Of a DNA stretch of 64,000 nucleotides, positions 1-8,644 are shown one piece after another. Under the pieces are notes generated by a model. It was not told the DNA's origin, did no database searches, and was given only the letters and a program-made list of their open reading frames with translations. This DNA comes from Chitinophagaceae bacterium (GTDB lineage Bacteria > Bacteroidota > Bacteroidia > Chitinophagales > Chitinophagaceae): the NCBI GenBank assembly GCA_947447265.1, contig CANFKC010000003.1:1-64000 (forward strand). Reading direction: 5' to 3'. The position numbers and the translations under genes are program-made. Within the stretch, counting starts at the first letter, position 1. Each line of letters begins with the position of its first letter.

Positions 1-81
1 CTCCGGCTTGCCGGTTGTTGAGGCAAGCCTTTCTTTTAATTGAACATCTGTAAGATGATTTACCAACTGTAAGGTTCGCAT
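1..81 (-). CDS. Partial N-terminus, possible IS630-like transposase or wHTH protein
   Basis: A reading frame starts with ATG at position 81 and runs off the left edge, so only 27 residues are visible (MRTLQLVNHLTD then VQLKERLASTTGKPE). The pattern of a short strand, then HL, then a helix with LKER resembles the start of IS630-type transposases or their winged-helix domain, which commonly begin with a motif like VxHLSxxELxxR. The fragment is too short to be sure. It could equally be an unrelated regulatory protein. No terminal inverted repeat can be assessed because the element, if present, lies outside the window. Confidence 0.35.
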   Translation of the reverse strand, partial: MRTLQLVNHLTDVQLKERLASTTGKPE

Positions 82-205
82 AGCTCCCTATTTGAACCAA
101 AGATAGTAAATTATTATTTTAATAATTTTGATGGCGGTTTATTATGAAAGATGATTTTATTTTTTCAGGGGTATACTACACTTACGCAAACTGTCTTACC
201 AATTG

Positions 206-862
206 TCAATTATTAAAGGTTAGTTCAGAAACCGATCCGTTAGCTGATAATTTTACTTTTGTAAAGTGCTTTTTTGCAAGATGATCCGTTGGATACCATT
301 TTCTGTTGGTGGCTACCATTACAAGTAATCCATTATCATCGCCTAAGGCAGTAAAACTATCGGTCTTAGGGCCTTTTGAATAGAAGGGTATATTATTTTC
401 CCCAACTAATTTTTCCGCTAAGTCTAATGGTGCGTCCGCTACTATACCTATTTCACTGATAGATAGAATGGATGAAACGCCGAAAGCTTGATCGGTAGTG
501 TTGGAAAGATCATATCGGGCAATGAATTCCAGGATATTGTTGTTATTGTCGTAAAAATAGACAGCACTGGCATTCCAATTTTCAAAGTCTGTAACAATAC
601 TATTGTCAGCATCAATAATTAATGTGAACCTTGATTTTGCCCATTCTATTGCCTCATCCAGTTTGTTGTGCGGAATATTGAAAGCAAAATGGTAACATGG
701 ATTTTGGTTAGTTGATTGTATGAACGTGAGAGTAGATTGCCCGGCAAGAAACGAAATAAAATCTTGCCCTTTGCTCCCCAATGGAAATCCTAAAACGTCA
801 GCATAAAACGCTGCTGTTGGAGCTAAGTTGTCTGTTTTTATTGAGATTTCTAGTATATCCAT
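206..862 (-). CDS. VOC (glyoxalase/dioxygenase-fold) family protein
   Basis: This 218-residue protein begins LEISIKTDNLAPTAAFYADV, the usual opening of a vicinal-oxygen-chelate (VOC) module, and continues with the FAFNIP strand and the closing NILEFIARYDL motif near residue 115. A second, weaker beta-alpha module follows from about residue 128 (ILSISEIGIVAD, then LLVMVATNRKWYP). Two modules in one chain are normal for VOC enzymes because a pair forms the metal cup. Members include glyoxalases, extradiol dioxygenases and resistance proteins. Nothing here fixes a substrate and the neighbours give no pathway. It stands alone and is transcribed leftwards. Family call is firm, function open. Confidence 0.75.
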   Translation of the reverse strand: MDILEISIKTDNLAPTAAFYADVLGFPLGSKGQDFISFLAGQSTLTFIQSTNQNPCYHFAFNIPHNKLDEAIEWAKSRFTLIIDADNSIVTDFENWNASAVYFYDNNNNILEFIARYDLSNTTDQAFGVSSILSISEIGIVADAPLDLAEKLVGENNIPFYSKGPKTDSFTALGDDNGLLVMVATNRKWYPTDHLAKKHFTKVKLSANGSVSELTFNN

Positions 863-1121
863 TGTTATTGGTTTAGAGCTGAAGCGGATCCCTGACTAAC
901 AAATGTAGCGCTGCTGGTTGTTAATTTCAAAGAGCCGTTGCTAGCCTTCAAAATTAAAGGTTGGCATTCCAACTCCCGACACACATAATGCAGTCGAAAT
1001 GGACGCAGTTTGCCACGTTCAACATATCATTTAATATAATCTATCATCACAATGTTATAGAATGCAAGTGCGTATACTTTTGTGTGCATTTTACCCAGAC
1101 ATATTTTTTCAGAACCTTATT

Positions 1122-1161
1122 GCATACAACAGCCTCACATTTCTGTGAGGCTGTTGTATGC
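1122..1161. terminator. Perfect 18-bp hairpin, likely terminator of the response-regulator operon
   Basis: Two perfectly complementary 18-base arms (1122-1139 and 1144-1161) enclose a four-base loop. Read on the minus strand the loop is GAAA, a stable GNRA-type tetraloop. It lies 68 bp beyond the stop of the response regulator at 1229. The surrounding stretch 863-1228 holds no convincing gene. Confidence 0.7.
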
Positions 1162-1228
1162 TTATTTTAACTCGGGTTAAAAACCCTTTTGTTGACTCAG
1201 GCACGAGTGTGCCTGCCAAACACTCGAA

Positions 1229-1603
1229 TTAGCTAGCTAATCCACTCAAATATGATGTCTGGAATGGCTTACCAAAAAAATCCTTGACTACAGGAAATTG
1301 AAATGCCGCTTCCTTATCAGTTGCATCCAGAGTAGATGAGAGTACATAAATAATTGCCTTTAATGATGTAGCTAATTTATTATACTCTTCCAAAAAGTCA
1401 ATGCCGTTCATCCCGGGCATATTCATGTCAAGAAATATTACAAGTTTGTCGGCACTGAGGCGATCTTTATTTTCTTGAAAATATTGAATGGCTTCCCTGC
1501 CAGACTCAAAAGTTAGAATATTCGCGGTCGGATCTACTTGAAGGAGCTTTGTTGTCGAGATCAAGTTGCAAATTTCTTCGTCATCAATGAAAATGTAAAG
1601 CAT
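1229..1603 (-). CDS. Single-domain response regulator (CheY-like receiver)
   Basis: The protein has 124 residues and consists only of a receiver domain, with no output domain. The acidic pair D8-D9 follows the first strand. The phospho-acceptor is most likely D59 in VIFLDMNMPGMNG, the conserved Ser/Thr is S89 or S90, and the invariant lysine is K112 in FFGKPF. Receivers take phosphate from a histidine kinase and pass the signal by protein contact when they lack an output domain. The histidine kinase gene lies directly upstream with only 5 bp between, so the two are almost certainly co-transcribed and cognate. The output partner is not visible here. Confidence 0.9.
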   Translation of the reverse strand: MLYIFIDDEEICNLISTTKLLQVDPTANILTFESGREAIQYFQENKDRLSADKLVIFLDMNMPGMNGIDFLEEYNKLATSLKAIIYVLSSTLDATDKEAAFQFPVVKDFFGKPFQTSYLSGLAS

Positions 1604-1608
1604 GGTTG

Positions 1609-3159
1609 TTATTTAATATTTCTTAAATGAATAGTTATTTTTGTCCCAACATCTATTGTAGACTCCATTTCAATTTTCCCACCAATTTTATCTATTATTT
1701 CCTGTACTATAAATAACCCGAGACCCGAACCAGCAACGTTATTTGTTCCTCTATAAAACATTTTAAAAGCCTTTTTGAGGGTCTCCGCGGACATCCCAAT
1801 GCCATTATCTTCTATTAGAATGATGCATTCTAGTTCGTCAATATGAACATGCGCGTTTATGTAAGAGTGTGTTTTTTTTGCATCGTAGTACTTTATTGCA
1901 TTGGAAATTACATTATCTACCAAAGAACCAACTCGTTTATAATCGGAGGCGAAAGGGCTGCTTATTTCGGCATTTACCCTTAGTTCAATGTCTGTTTTAT
2001 TATAATGCTTATTCTGCGCAAACGAATTTCTTATCAGGCTCTCAATATCAACAATGGAAACATTAATACTGTCGTGGGTATTTTTTGAATATTCTATTAT
2101 ATCGAAAATGGTGGAGTCTAATTTATCAATAGACTTATTAATTTCGGAAATAAAAAAGCGATTTTTTTCCGGCGATAAATCATGATTAAGCAAAATATCA
2201 ACTACACCCTTAATAGAGGTTAGTGGTGACCTGAGATTATGAGAGGCGCTGTAAACAAAGCCATCTAGATTTGAATTTAATTTTTCAAGTTGCTTATTCT
2301 TTTCTATAACCTCGATATAATGGTTGTTCCTTATGGTTACATCCTGCAGTGCTCCTACGTATTGAACCGGCTGAAAATTTGAGCCCCACTCAATGCATTT
2401 TATCATTATATCATACACCTTCTTATCTTGATGGCCATCATCAGAATCAATGGAAACATTATGAATGAGAGCTTTGGGGGCTTCGGTCGTAAAAACACTG
2501 GCGGCAATAATATCTGCAATTTTCTCCCTGAGGTTTGAGATGAATTCAGGCGTTAACACCTCCATTTGTTTATCCGAAAGCGTTAGTTCCTGCTCTGTGG
2601 TATCAAACGACCAAAAAATTATATCTGTGTTTTCAATTGCCAAATTAATAACGGCCTCATTTTTTGCCGCGGATATTGCCCTAAGTTTCTTTTCACTAAT
2701 ATCAAGAATACAATGGCTTCTGCCGTATAGTTCTTTTTTCGTGTTATAAATAGGGAATATAGCTACTCCGAACCAGTATTCAGTTCCATTATTTTTATAA
2801 GCTATATTTTCGAAGTAAAATGGAGCACCTTTTTTTACATTGTTGTCTACGTAATCTTTGTCAATACGAACAGACTTTTTCCCATACATTGTTTCGCGTA
2901 CACGAGACCCGAGAACTGCCTGCTTTGCATAGCCGGTCAACTTCGTATAACGCTCATTGCACCACACCACTTTTCCTTCGCTATCTGATAGTGTTATCGC
3001 AAAATCCTTATTGACGCGTTTTATTTCGATAGCTTCGTTATTTGATATATAACTACCTACTTGATGAATGTCATCAAACATACCATCAAATACATCGTTT
3101 ATTATTTTATGTATTCGAAAGTATTCAGAAAATTCAAATATATTACTTATTTCGGGCAT
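1609..3159 (-). CDS. PAS-domain sensor histidine kinase
   Basis: This 516-residue protein has no membrane segment, so it is probably cytosolic. A PAS domain spans about 50-155 (NKDFAITLSDSEGKVVWCNE and a PAC-like end ILDISEKK), and a second, degenerate PAS-like region lies at about 170-280. A coiled linker leads to the dimerisation helix with phospho-acceptor H307 in SASHNLRSPL. The ATPase domain has an N box (DNVISNAIKYY, about 415-425), G1 (EDNGIGM, 450-456) and G2 (GSGLGLFIV, 477-485). It autophosphorylates and should pass phosphate to the receiver protein encoded 5 bp downstream. PAS domains often bind haem, flavin or small ligands, but no such residue can be assigned here. Confidence 0.9.
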   Translation of the reverse strand: MPEISNIFEFSEYFRIHKIINDVFDGMFDDIHQVGSYISNNEAIEIKRVNKDFAITLSDSEGKVVWCNERYTKLTGYAKQAVLGSRVRETMYGKKSVRIDKDYVDNNVKKGAPFYFENIAYKNNGTEYWFGVAIFPIYNTKKELYGRSHCILDISEKKLRAISAAKNEAVINLAIENTDIIFWSFDTTEQELTLSDKQMEVLTPEFISNLREKIADIIAASVFTTEAPKALIHNVSIDSDDGHQDKKVYDIMIKCIEWGSNFQPVQYVGALQDVTIRNNHYIEVIEKNKQLEKLNSNLDGFVYSASHNLRSPLTSIKGVVDILLNHDLSPEKNRFFISEINKSIDKLDSTIFDIIEYSKNTHDSINVSIVDIESLIRNSFAQNKHYNKTDIELRVNAEISSPFASDYKRVGSLVDNVISNAIKYYDAKKTHSYINAHVHIDELECIILIEDNGIGMSAETLKKAFKMFYRGTNNVAGSGLGLFIVQEIIDKIGGKIEMESTIDVGTKITIHLRNIK

Positions 3160-3723
3160 GAGTACAGATATAAATTCAGATCGACATATAAGGCAGATAT
3201 GCGATTATGACGGAATTGTAAAATTACAATTTACTCACAATAAAAAACCTACTAATTTTAGTAGTTTAACATGCATTTTAATTATATAGTAAACTTATAG
3301 ATTGTGATTTGAATAACATTTTCGGAGCTAAGTTGCTGGTATTAGTTTTCAAGCCTGCACAATAATTTCGTAGTACCATAATTAGAAATTTTGACATTAA
3401 AATTATTTAAGTAAGTAGCCCGCAAAATATGCTGGTTTTCTACCACTCCTGAGTACTCTATATTTAATTTCGATCAGGTACAATTCAATTCAGGAGCCTT
3501 CACTATGTTCCTGAAAAATAAATTTTTCAGGAACACAATAATTACCTGCTATCTTGCGTTATATTGTTTCCTAAATGCGCTCCGAAAACCTTTTCCCGTA
3601 AGTTATATGACGAAACATAGCCGTAAATAGCAACCGCAGCCACCAGCCGGCCAAAGCCTACAGAAATGAGACGCTTTTATGCTTTATGCGATTGCTTTAT
3701 TCTTACTACCTTTCGCTATGCGT
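3160..3723. other. Gene-free stretch between divergent genes
   Basis: I see no gene here. The region separates the histidine kinase (leftward) from the Imm32-like gene (rightward) and must hold both promoters. The one clear structure is a hairpin at 3506-3535. Confidence 0.5.
3506..3535. terminator. 13-bp hairpin in intergenic region
   Basis: Arms 3506-3518 and 3523-3535 are perfectly complementary around a TAAA loop. The A-rich left arm and T-rich right arm give it a terminator-like look in both directions, yet no gene ends next to it. It may be a leftover of a lost gene or may insulate the two divergent promoters. Confidence 0.4.
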
Positions 3724-4071
3724 ATGATAAAATACAGTTCGCTTGTTGCGGGGCACTTAGACATTATAGTGGCTGAATATGAAACAGAATATGCTGCAGA
3801 TGAAACAACCGTATTGTCAAAAGCACGGAATGAAATTATGATTGATGGTGACCCGGAAGGGCTTAGGTCACTGGCCAATCTTCTGCTTAAAATTGCCGAC
3901 CTGGATCAGAAAAGTATTGCCGATCTGCCAGTCGACGCAAGGGAACATGTTCATTTACGGCCCAACTTCGGACTTTCAGCTAGTTCGTTACCGGTTATCG
4001 TTGGGCGGCTTGATGCTAAAGGGACTGGTGAGTTTTACCCTGGTTACGTTCCGGCAAAGAAAGGAAAATAG
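3724..4071 (+). CDS. Imm32-like immunity-family protein
   Basis: The protein is about 115 residues from the chosen ATG. Upstream ATGs at 3679 and 3718 would add a hydrophobic MLYAIALFLLPFAM lead, which does not resemble family members. The segment around IDGDPEGLRSLANLLLKIAD followed by HVHLRP and a C-terminal VGRLDAKGTGEF resembles immunity protein 32, a family linked to polymorphic-toxin loci and also found as stand-alone genes. If correct, it would bind and neutralise a toxin in the cytoplasm. No toxin gene is adjacent. The next gene, an LRR kinase, starts 94 bp downstream on the same strand. Family assignment is moderate. Confidence 0.5.
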   Translation: MIKYSSLVAGHLDIIVAEYETEYAADETTVLSKARNEIMIDGDPEGLRSLANLLLKIADLDQKSIADLPVDAREHVHLRPNFGLSASSLPVIVGRLDAKGTGEFYPGYVPAKKGK

Positions 4072-4165
4072 CAATATTGTAAACGGAGCGATACTCTAAT
4101 ACAACTCAAAGCCACCTGCCATTAAGCTAAAAGGTTGCAACTTTGCTTCCAAGACGAATAGACGT

Positions 4166-5467
4166 ATGCAGACATTAGCACAATTGAGAAGCGGAGCACT
4201 TAAGGGAGCGGTTTCATTAAAACTCACGGAAGGGCTTTCTCATTTTCCCGAAGAAATATTTGAGCTTGCAGATACACTGGAGTTACTTGACCTTTCGCGC
4301 AATGAACTGACGGAACTACCCGCTGATTTTGGCAGATTGAAAAAACTGAAAATATTATTTTGTTCGGATAACCCTTTTACTGCATTGCCGACAGTACTGG
4401 GCGATTGCCCGCAGTTGGAAATGGTAGGTTTTAAAGCCAATAAGATAACAACTATACCTGCCGCTTCCCTCAATACCAATCTCCGCTGGCTGATACTCAC
4501 TAACAACTACATAATTGAATTACCAAAGGAAATAGGTAATTGCTACCGGATGGAAAAGCTGATGCTCGCAGGCAACCAGTTAACAGCATTACCAGAAGAA
4601 CTAAGCCATTGCCATAACCTGTCACTATTACGTATCTCGGCAAATAAACTGGCTGCCTTGCCAGGTTGGTTATTGGCCATGCCGAGGTTATCATGGCTGG
4701 CATTTGCCGGTAACTTATTTGGCACGGGTGCCCATGCAGCAACCCTCCCATTTATAAATTGGAGAGAGCTGCATATTGACCGCATGCTTGGCGAAGGAGC
4801 ATCAGGTATTATTTACGGTGGTACTATGCAGGGTGAAACGGCTAAAAAAGATATCGCAATTAAAGTATTTAAAGGTGCTGTTACCAGCGATGGGTTACCG
4901 CAAGATGAAATGAATGCAGCCATTGAAGCGGGTTCCCATCCCGGATTAGTAAGGCTTATAGGCCAGATAGCTGCGCACCCCGAATATAAAAAGGGTTTGG
5001 TTATGGATCTGATACCGGAGCATTTTTATAACCTGGGCATGCCACCCGTTTTTAATACCTGTACCCGCGATGTTTTTAAAGAAGGCTTTCACCTTTCGCT
5101 TGCGCATGTAGTAAAAATCGCTGGTACAATTGCATCAGTAGCCAGCCAATTACACACTAAAGGAATTATGCACGGCGACCTATACGCCCACAATACTCTG
5201 GTTGATAATGAAGGCAACACATTATTCAGCGACTTCGGCGCAGCATCATTCTACGACACTACAGATGCTAACATTGCCAGTGCGTTGGAACGTATTGAAG
5301 TAAGCTCCTTCGGCTATCTGCTCGATGACCTGATTTCTTTGTGCAATGAACAAGGTGTTCATCCGGGCTTCGCAAAACTTAAATCGTTAAGAGATGCATG
5401 TATAGCACCGGCCGTTGCATCAAGGCCTGGGTTTGAATTTTTGAGTGCAGAACTGCAGCGTATTTAA
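4166..5467 (+). CDS. Leucine-rich-repeat protein kinase-like protein
   Basis: The protein has 433 residues. About six leucine-rich repeats fill residues 37-185 (units such as LELLDLSRNELTELP and MEKLMLAGNQLTALP). A protein-kinase fold follows: glycine loop GEGASG at 209-214, the ATP-binding lysine K233 in IAIKVFK, catalytic segment HGDLYAHN at 336-343, and metal-binding DFG at 356-358. All core catalytic residues are present, but the usual HRD arginine is replaced by glycine. Bacterial LRR-kinase fusions are known but uncommon. It has no signal peptide or membrane helix. The LRR part probably binds a partner that controls the kinase. Targets are unknown. Confidence 0.85.
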   Translation: MQTLAQLRSGALKGAVSLKLTEGLSHFPEEIFELADTLELLDLSRNELTELPADFGRLKKLKILFCSDNPFTALPTVLGDCPQLEMVGFKANKITTIPAASLNTNLRWLILTNNYIIELPKEIGNCYRMEKLMLAGNQLTALPEELSHCHNLSLLRISANKLAALPGWLLAMPRLSWLAFAGNLFGTGAHAATLPFINWRELHIDRMLGEGASGIIYGGTMQGETAKKDIAIKVFKGAVTSDGLPQDEMNAAIEAGSHPGLVRLIGQIAAHPEYKKGLVMDLIPEHFYNLGMPPVFNTCTRDVFKEGFHLSLAHVVKIAGTIASVASQLHTKGIMHGDLYAHNTLVDNEGNTLFSDFGAASFYDTTDANIASALERIEVSSFGYLLDDLISLCNEQGVHPGFAKLKSLRDACIAPAVASRPGFEFLSAELQRI

Positions 5468-5541
5468 ATGCACAATTCGTGAAAGTAGAAAAATAGTCAG
5501 GTTTGATTATTTGTAGCTGCATTGCCGCTAAGAATAAAAAG

Positions 5542-6243
5542 CTATGATTCCCCAACCCGCCCTGATAATAGATCCTCTATATTGTATTCTAATTTGGACG
5601 GGTAATTTTTAAGCAATTCCGTAAACCTGCCTGAGGTAGATGATGTGATGCGAATAGTTTTAGAGGAGACAGTTACCTTCTGCAGCCAGATTGCAGCCTC
5701 TATCAATTTAGCGGTACCAACACAAATAGTCTTTTTCCTACCTGATGATTTTTGCTGAAAGCTCAAATAAACCGGCTCTTCCTGCATCCAACTTACAGCA
5801 GGGATTGAAATCTTCAAGCTATATTTTTCGGTGTTTATGTTTTTTATATTTAGCAGTGTCTTGGCCCTGTATTGCAGGGCGATATCCCTTACATTATTGA
5901 TAGCGGTGCAATCCATCCCAGCACTTAGAGCAATTTTTGTTAGTCCATCAGCGTATAGATTAATAATCATCAGCTCTTTAGTTGGTTCATTAGCTAGTTT
6001 GTAATCGTCAATGTCAAATTCTATCTCAACGGTAGTTAAATATTCACTGGGCGTATCAGGCTGGGGTAAAAGACCTAAAGCACCGATATTTAAATAAATA
6101 TACTCATATTTGGGGTGCCCAAAATTATAACGTTCGTTCAATAGGTTTTTGTAGATAAGTTCATAAATACTTCCGTACGGGTCCAAATCAATGTCATTAA
6201 AACCATAAGGGGTAAGCCAGATTGCATTCAGTCTTGTATCCAT
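5542..6243 (-). CDS. Hypothetical protein of unknown family
   Basis: I do not recognise this 233-residue protein. It has no signal peptide or membrane segment, so it should be cytosolic. The N-terminus (LNAIWLTPYGFNDIDLDPYG) is followed by an acidic first half that looks rich in beta strands. The second half is basic and also strand-rich (SLKISIPAVSWMQEEPVYLS). Composition and codon use look like a real gene. It ends 74 bp from the end of the convergent LRR-kinase gene. It could be a toxin, immunity or phage-derived accessory protein given its neighbours, but nothing specific supports one of these. Confidence 0.6.
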   Translation of the reverse strand: MDTRLNAIWLTPYGFNDIDLDPYGSIYELIYKNLLNERYNFGHPKYEYIYLNIGALGLLPQPDTPSEYLTTVEIEFDIDDYKLANEPTKELMIINLYADGLTKIALSAGMDCTAINNVRDIALQYRAKTLLNIKNINTEKYSLKISIPAVSWMQEEPVYLSFQQKSSGRKKTICVGTAKLIEAAIWLQKVTVSSKTIRITSSTSGRFTELLKNYPSKLEYNIEDLLSGRVGES

Positions 6244-6541
6244 CTCAATGTTGGCAATTGATAGCGCATTTGCAATTTACTGCAAATTCTTACAAACACT
6301 AACCACTTCAGTTTTAGGTAAGCCTGTTGAAAAAGGAACCTATTGCCCGGTTGTCAAATTTTTGAGAATGGCAGGTGACCATCTTCAACGCGCTTTTGCT
6401 GGCTGCTCCTAATTTTCTCAAAGCCACTCGCTGTGAAGAGCGCTGCAAGTAGCAACTGCATCACCCATAGGGCAATATTCATTCGGCTATTTTACGGCAT
6501 ATTTTCGGTGAAGACTAATTACTGGTTTCTTTATAAAGCCA
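6244..6541. other. Intergenic stretch, nothing recognised
   Basis: The 298 bp between two leftward genes hold the promoter of the 5542-6243 gene and the end of the ArsR-led operon. I found no strong hairpin, repeat or small reading frame worth naming. Confidence 0.4.
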
Positions 6542-7099
6542 TCATACCCTTAGCATGCCTCTGAAACCCCTTGCTGCGTAGTACGATTCAGCACCATTAT
6601 GATAGGTAAATACGGTATTGTAGCGGCGATCGCAAAAGAGGGCTCCTCCCAGTTTCCTAATATCGGCCGGTGTCTGCACCCAGCTGGACGTTTTCAGGTC
6701 GAACTTACCCAATAACTGCAAGTCGCGGTATTGCGCCTCGGTCAGTAACTCGATGCCCATATCTGCCGCCATACCCAGTGCGCTATTTAATGGTTTATTT
6801 TCTTTCCGTGACTCCAATGCGTCATGGTCAAAACAAAAACTTCTGCGGCCTTTCGGGCTTTCCGTCGAGCAATCGCAAAAAAGAAATTCTCCTGTTTTTT
6901 TATCTTGCCCTATAACATCGGGTTCGCCGCCTGTTATTTCCATTTCATTCAGCGACCATAGCTTCGCAGGTATAGCCAACAGCTTCGCTTGTACTGCGGG
7001 CCATGGTATACCTTTATGGCGGGTACCGTTTTTCTCAAAACGGTCTTTTAAAATATCTAACAGTTCTTCAGTTTGACTGGGGGAGAGTTGTTTTTTCAT
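6542..7099 (-). CDS. DUF4256 domain-containing protein
   Basis: The protein has 185 residues and fits the DUF4256 family along its full length. Recognisable segments are an N-terminal helix with LLDILKDRFEKN, the ITGGEPDVIG motif, FCDCSTESPKGRRS, a central LNSALGMAADMGIELLTE segment and the C-terminal YNTVFTYHNGAESYYAARGF. The family has no established biochemical role. In Bacteroidota it is often found with AHSA1, DoxX and YdeI genes, as here, where it is the last gene of a run led by an ArsR regulator. A 61-bp gap separates it from the YdeI gene, so it may also have its own start site. Confidence 0.85.
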   Translation of the reverse strand: MKKQLSPSQTEELLDILKDRFEKNGTRHKGIPWPAVQAKLLAIPAKLWSLNEMEITGGEPDVIGQDKKTGEFLFCDCSTESPKGRRSFCFDHDALESRKENKPLNSALGMAADMGIELLTEAQYRDLQLLGKFDLKTSSWVQTPADIRKLGGALFCDRRYNTVFTYHNGAESYYAARGFRGMLRV

Positions 7100-7160
7100 G
7101 TTTTTGTCGGTTGCATCTGGCCAGGGGCAATAGATTCAGTTAAAATGTCTGGTTAATTAT

Positions 7161-7748
7161 TTAATCATCCAGCCCCTTACCATCTAATATCTGTGGTATA
7201 CATTTTTCAACTCTGGCTTCGCGGGTCTTAGCAAGTTTGGCCTGGCCAAAGAAGAACAGATAACCTTTTTGGCGTCCCGGGCTTAATGCCTTGAAGGCTT
7301 TTTTCAGGTTTGCATCTGCATCCAGCTTAAGCTGAAATTCTTCTGGAACTTTATATTCCTCCGTCTTTTTCAATTCCACCTTTAAGCCGTCTTTTTCAAT
7401 TGCAATGGCTTCTTTTATGTAGGTTTTAAGTACCGGCAACAGACCTTGTATTTGCGCTGTGATGGTAAACCTTACCTGGCGCGCAGATTGCACATTCTCC
7501 GTTTGCTGAATGAGGATGCCTTCTGTATCTTTCATCAGCACACCCTTATGAAAAAGAATGGCACAGTATTCTTTAAAGCCATGTATCAATACCACATTGC
7601 TATCATTGTAAGTATAGCAGGGTACACCCCATTTTAATTCTTCAGTAAGGTCGCACTCGAGCATAAGGTTTCGTAATAGCGGATATTCTTCCTTCCACTG
7701 CTTAGCCTTATTGAAAAAGAAGTCAACTTTTGGGTTGGTACTATTCAT
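7161..7748 (-). CDS. YdeI/OmpD-associated family protein (DUF1801 plus OmdA-like tail)
   Basis: The 195-residue protein has an N-terminal DUF1801 fold (residues about 15-115, with LTEELKWGVPCYTYND and EYCAILFHKGVLMKD) and a C-terminal OmdA-like helical tail (LSPGRQKGYLFFFGQAKLAK then TREARVEKC). This two-part build is typical of the YdeI family, which is linked to envelope and oxidative stress in other bacteria, though the molecular action is unknown. It lacks a signal peptide. It lies 34 bp after the DoxX gene in the same direction and is probably part of the ArsR-controlled unit. Confidence 0.85.
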   Translation of the reverse strand: MNSTNPKVDFFFNKAKQWKEEYPLLRNLMLECDLTEELKWGVPCYTYNDSNVVLIHGFKEYCAILFHKGVLMKDTEGILIQQTENVQSARQVRFTITAQIQGLLPVLKTYIKEAIAIEKDGLKVELKKTEEYKVPEEFQLKLDADANLKKAFKALSPGRQKGYLFFFGQAKLAKTREARVEKCIPQILDGKGLDD

Positions 7749-7782
7749 TGTAATTACTTTAAACGAAAGTTAAGAATGCTCA

Positions 7783-8166
7783 CTAATTAACGCTAACGAT
7801 CTTCCTGTCAGATGGCCTGAAGTACCACGACAAGATAATAAATAATGTCTGCATAATAGGCCCGGCCATTTCTTTTATGCCATAGTCGCCGCAAGCTAAG
7901 TGCGATACAAGGGCACCTGTCATGGTAAAGAAGAAGCCAGCATAGGCCCATTCTTTTACGAGCTTAAATTTCGGCATCAAAATAGCAACAACGCCGAGTA
8001 TCTTCCACACACCAATAATTCTTATAAAGTAGAGTGGGTAGCCCAAATGTGTTATCATATCGGCCATCTCTTTATTCTGAATGATCTGTTGAGTGCCGCT
8101 TGCCAGCATACCGAAAGATAGCAGTGCTGTAGCAACCCAGTAAATAATTTTGTTTCGCCTTTCCAT
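7783..8166 (-). CDS. DoxX family membrane protein
   Basis: The protein has 127 residues with four predicted membrane helices (about 8-28, 45-63, 71-90 and 98-115), the DoxX/DoxD-like layout. The motif SGTQQIIQNKEMADMITHLG followed by YPLYFIRIIGVWKILGVVAI is typical of the small DoxX members encoded beside AHSA1 proteins. DoxX proteins are thought to take part in redox or quinone-linked membrane functions, but no reaction is established for this subgroup. It starts 6 bp after the end of the AHSA1 gene and is most likely co-transcribed with it. Confidence 0.9.
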   Translation of the reverse strand: MERRNKIIYWVATALLSFGMLASGTQQIIQNKEMADMITHLGYPLYFIRIIGVWKILGVVAILMPKFKLVKEWAYAGFFFTMTGALVSHLACGDYGIKEMAGPIMQTLFIILSWYFRPSDRKIVSVN

Positions 8167-8172
8167 TTCGTG

Positions 8173-8637
8173 TTATTTCAGCTTGTTTACAATATCCTGA
8201 ATACGGTTATGTGCCATATTTATACCTTGGGCAAATGGCAACTGCAGTATTTGGTCGCGGTGCATTACAGAATCGTATACCACATGCATTTTCAATTTGC
8301 TCGTATCATCTGTAATCCGCTCAAACTCATAAAACTCCAGCTGAACGCCATAGGATGTACCTTCCATTTCAAACGTCCGCGTAATTTTCTGGTTCGGTAT
8401 ATACTCGTGTATCGCACCATTGAAACCGTATTGGTTACCTTTTGGGTCTGTGGTCACAAATTGGTAGCTGCCATGCTTTTTGCTTTCCAGTTTCAGCACT
8501 TTAGTTCCCATCCATTGTTCCACAATTTCGGCTTCGGCATAGGCCCTGAAAAGCAGTTCCACCGGCAAATCAAAGTCGCGGGTAATCGTTAATTCCTGCC
8601 TGCCATCTTCAGCATTGATTTTTGTTTTCTTTTCCAT
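8173..8637 (-). CDS. SRPBCC/AHSA1 domain protein
   Basis: This 154-residue protein is a single START-like helix-grip domain of the AHSA1 type. Typical points are ELTITRDFDLPVELLFRAYA near the N-terminus, the EQWMG turn, the YGFNGAIHEYIPNQKITRTF core strands and a long C-terminal helix (QGINMAHNRIQDIVNKL). Such proteins hold a hydrophobic cavity and bind small lipophilic ligands. In Bacteroidota they are regularly encoded right after an ArsR-family regulator, as here, with 7 bp between the genes. Ligand and role are unknown. Confidence 0.9.
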   Translation of the reverse strand: MEKKTKINAEDGRQELTITRDFDLPVELLFRAYAEAEIVEQWMGTKVLKLESKKHGSYQFVTTDPKGNQYGFNGAIHEYIPNQKITRTFEMEGTSYGVQLEFYEFERITDDTSKLKMHVVYDSVMHRDQILQLPFAQGINMAHNRIQDIVNKLK

Positions 8638-8644
8638 GGTTTTT

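Noticed and set aside
961-1170. 69-codon open frame on the plus strand
   Set aside because: It covers the 18-bp hairpin and has no recognisable family pattern or ribosome-binding site.
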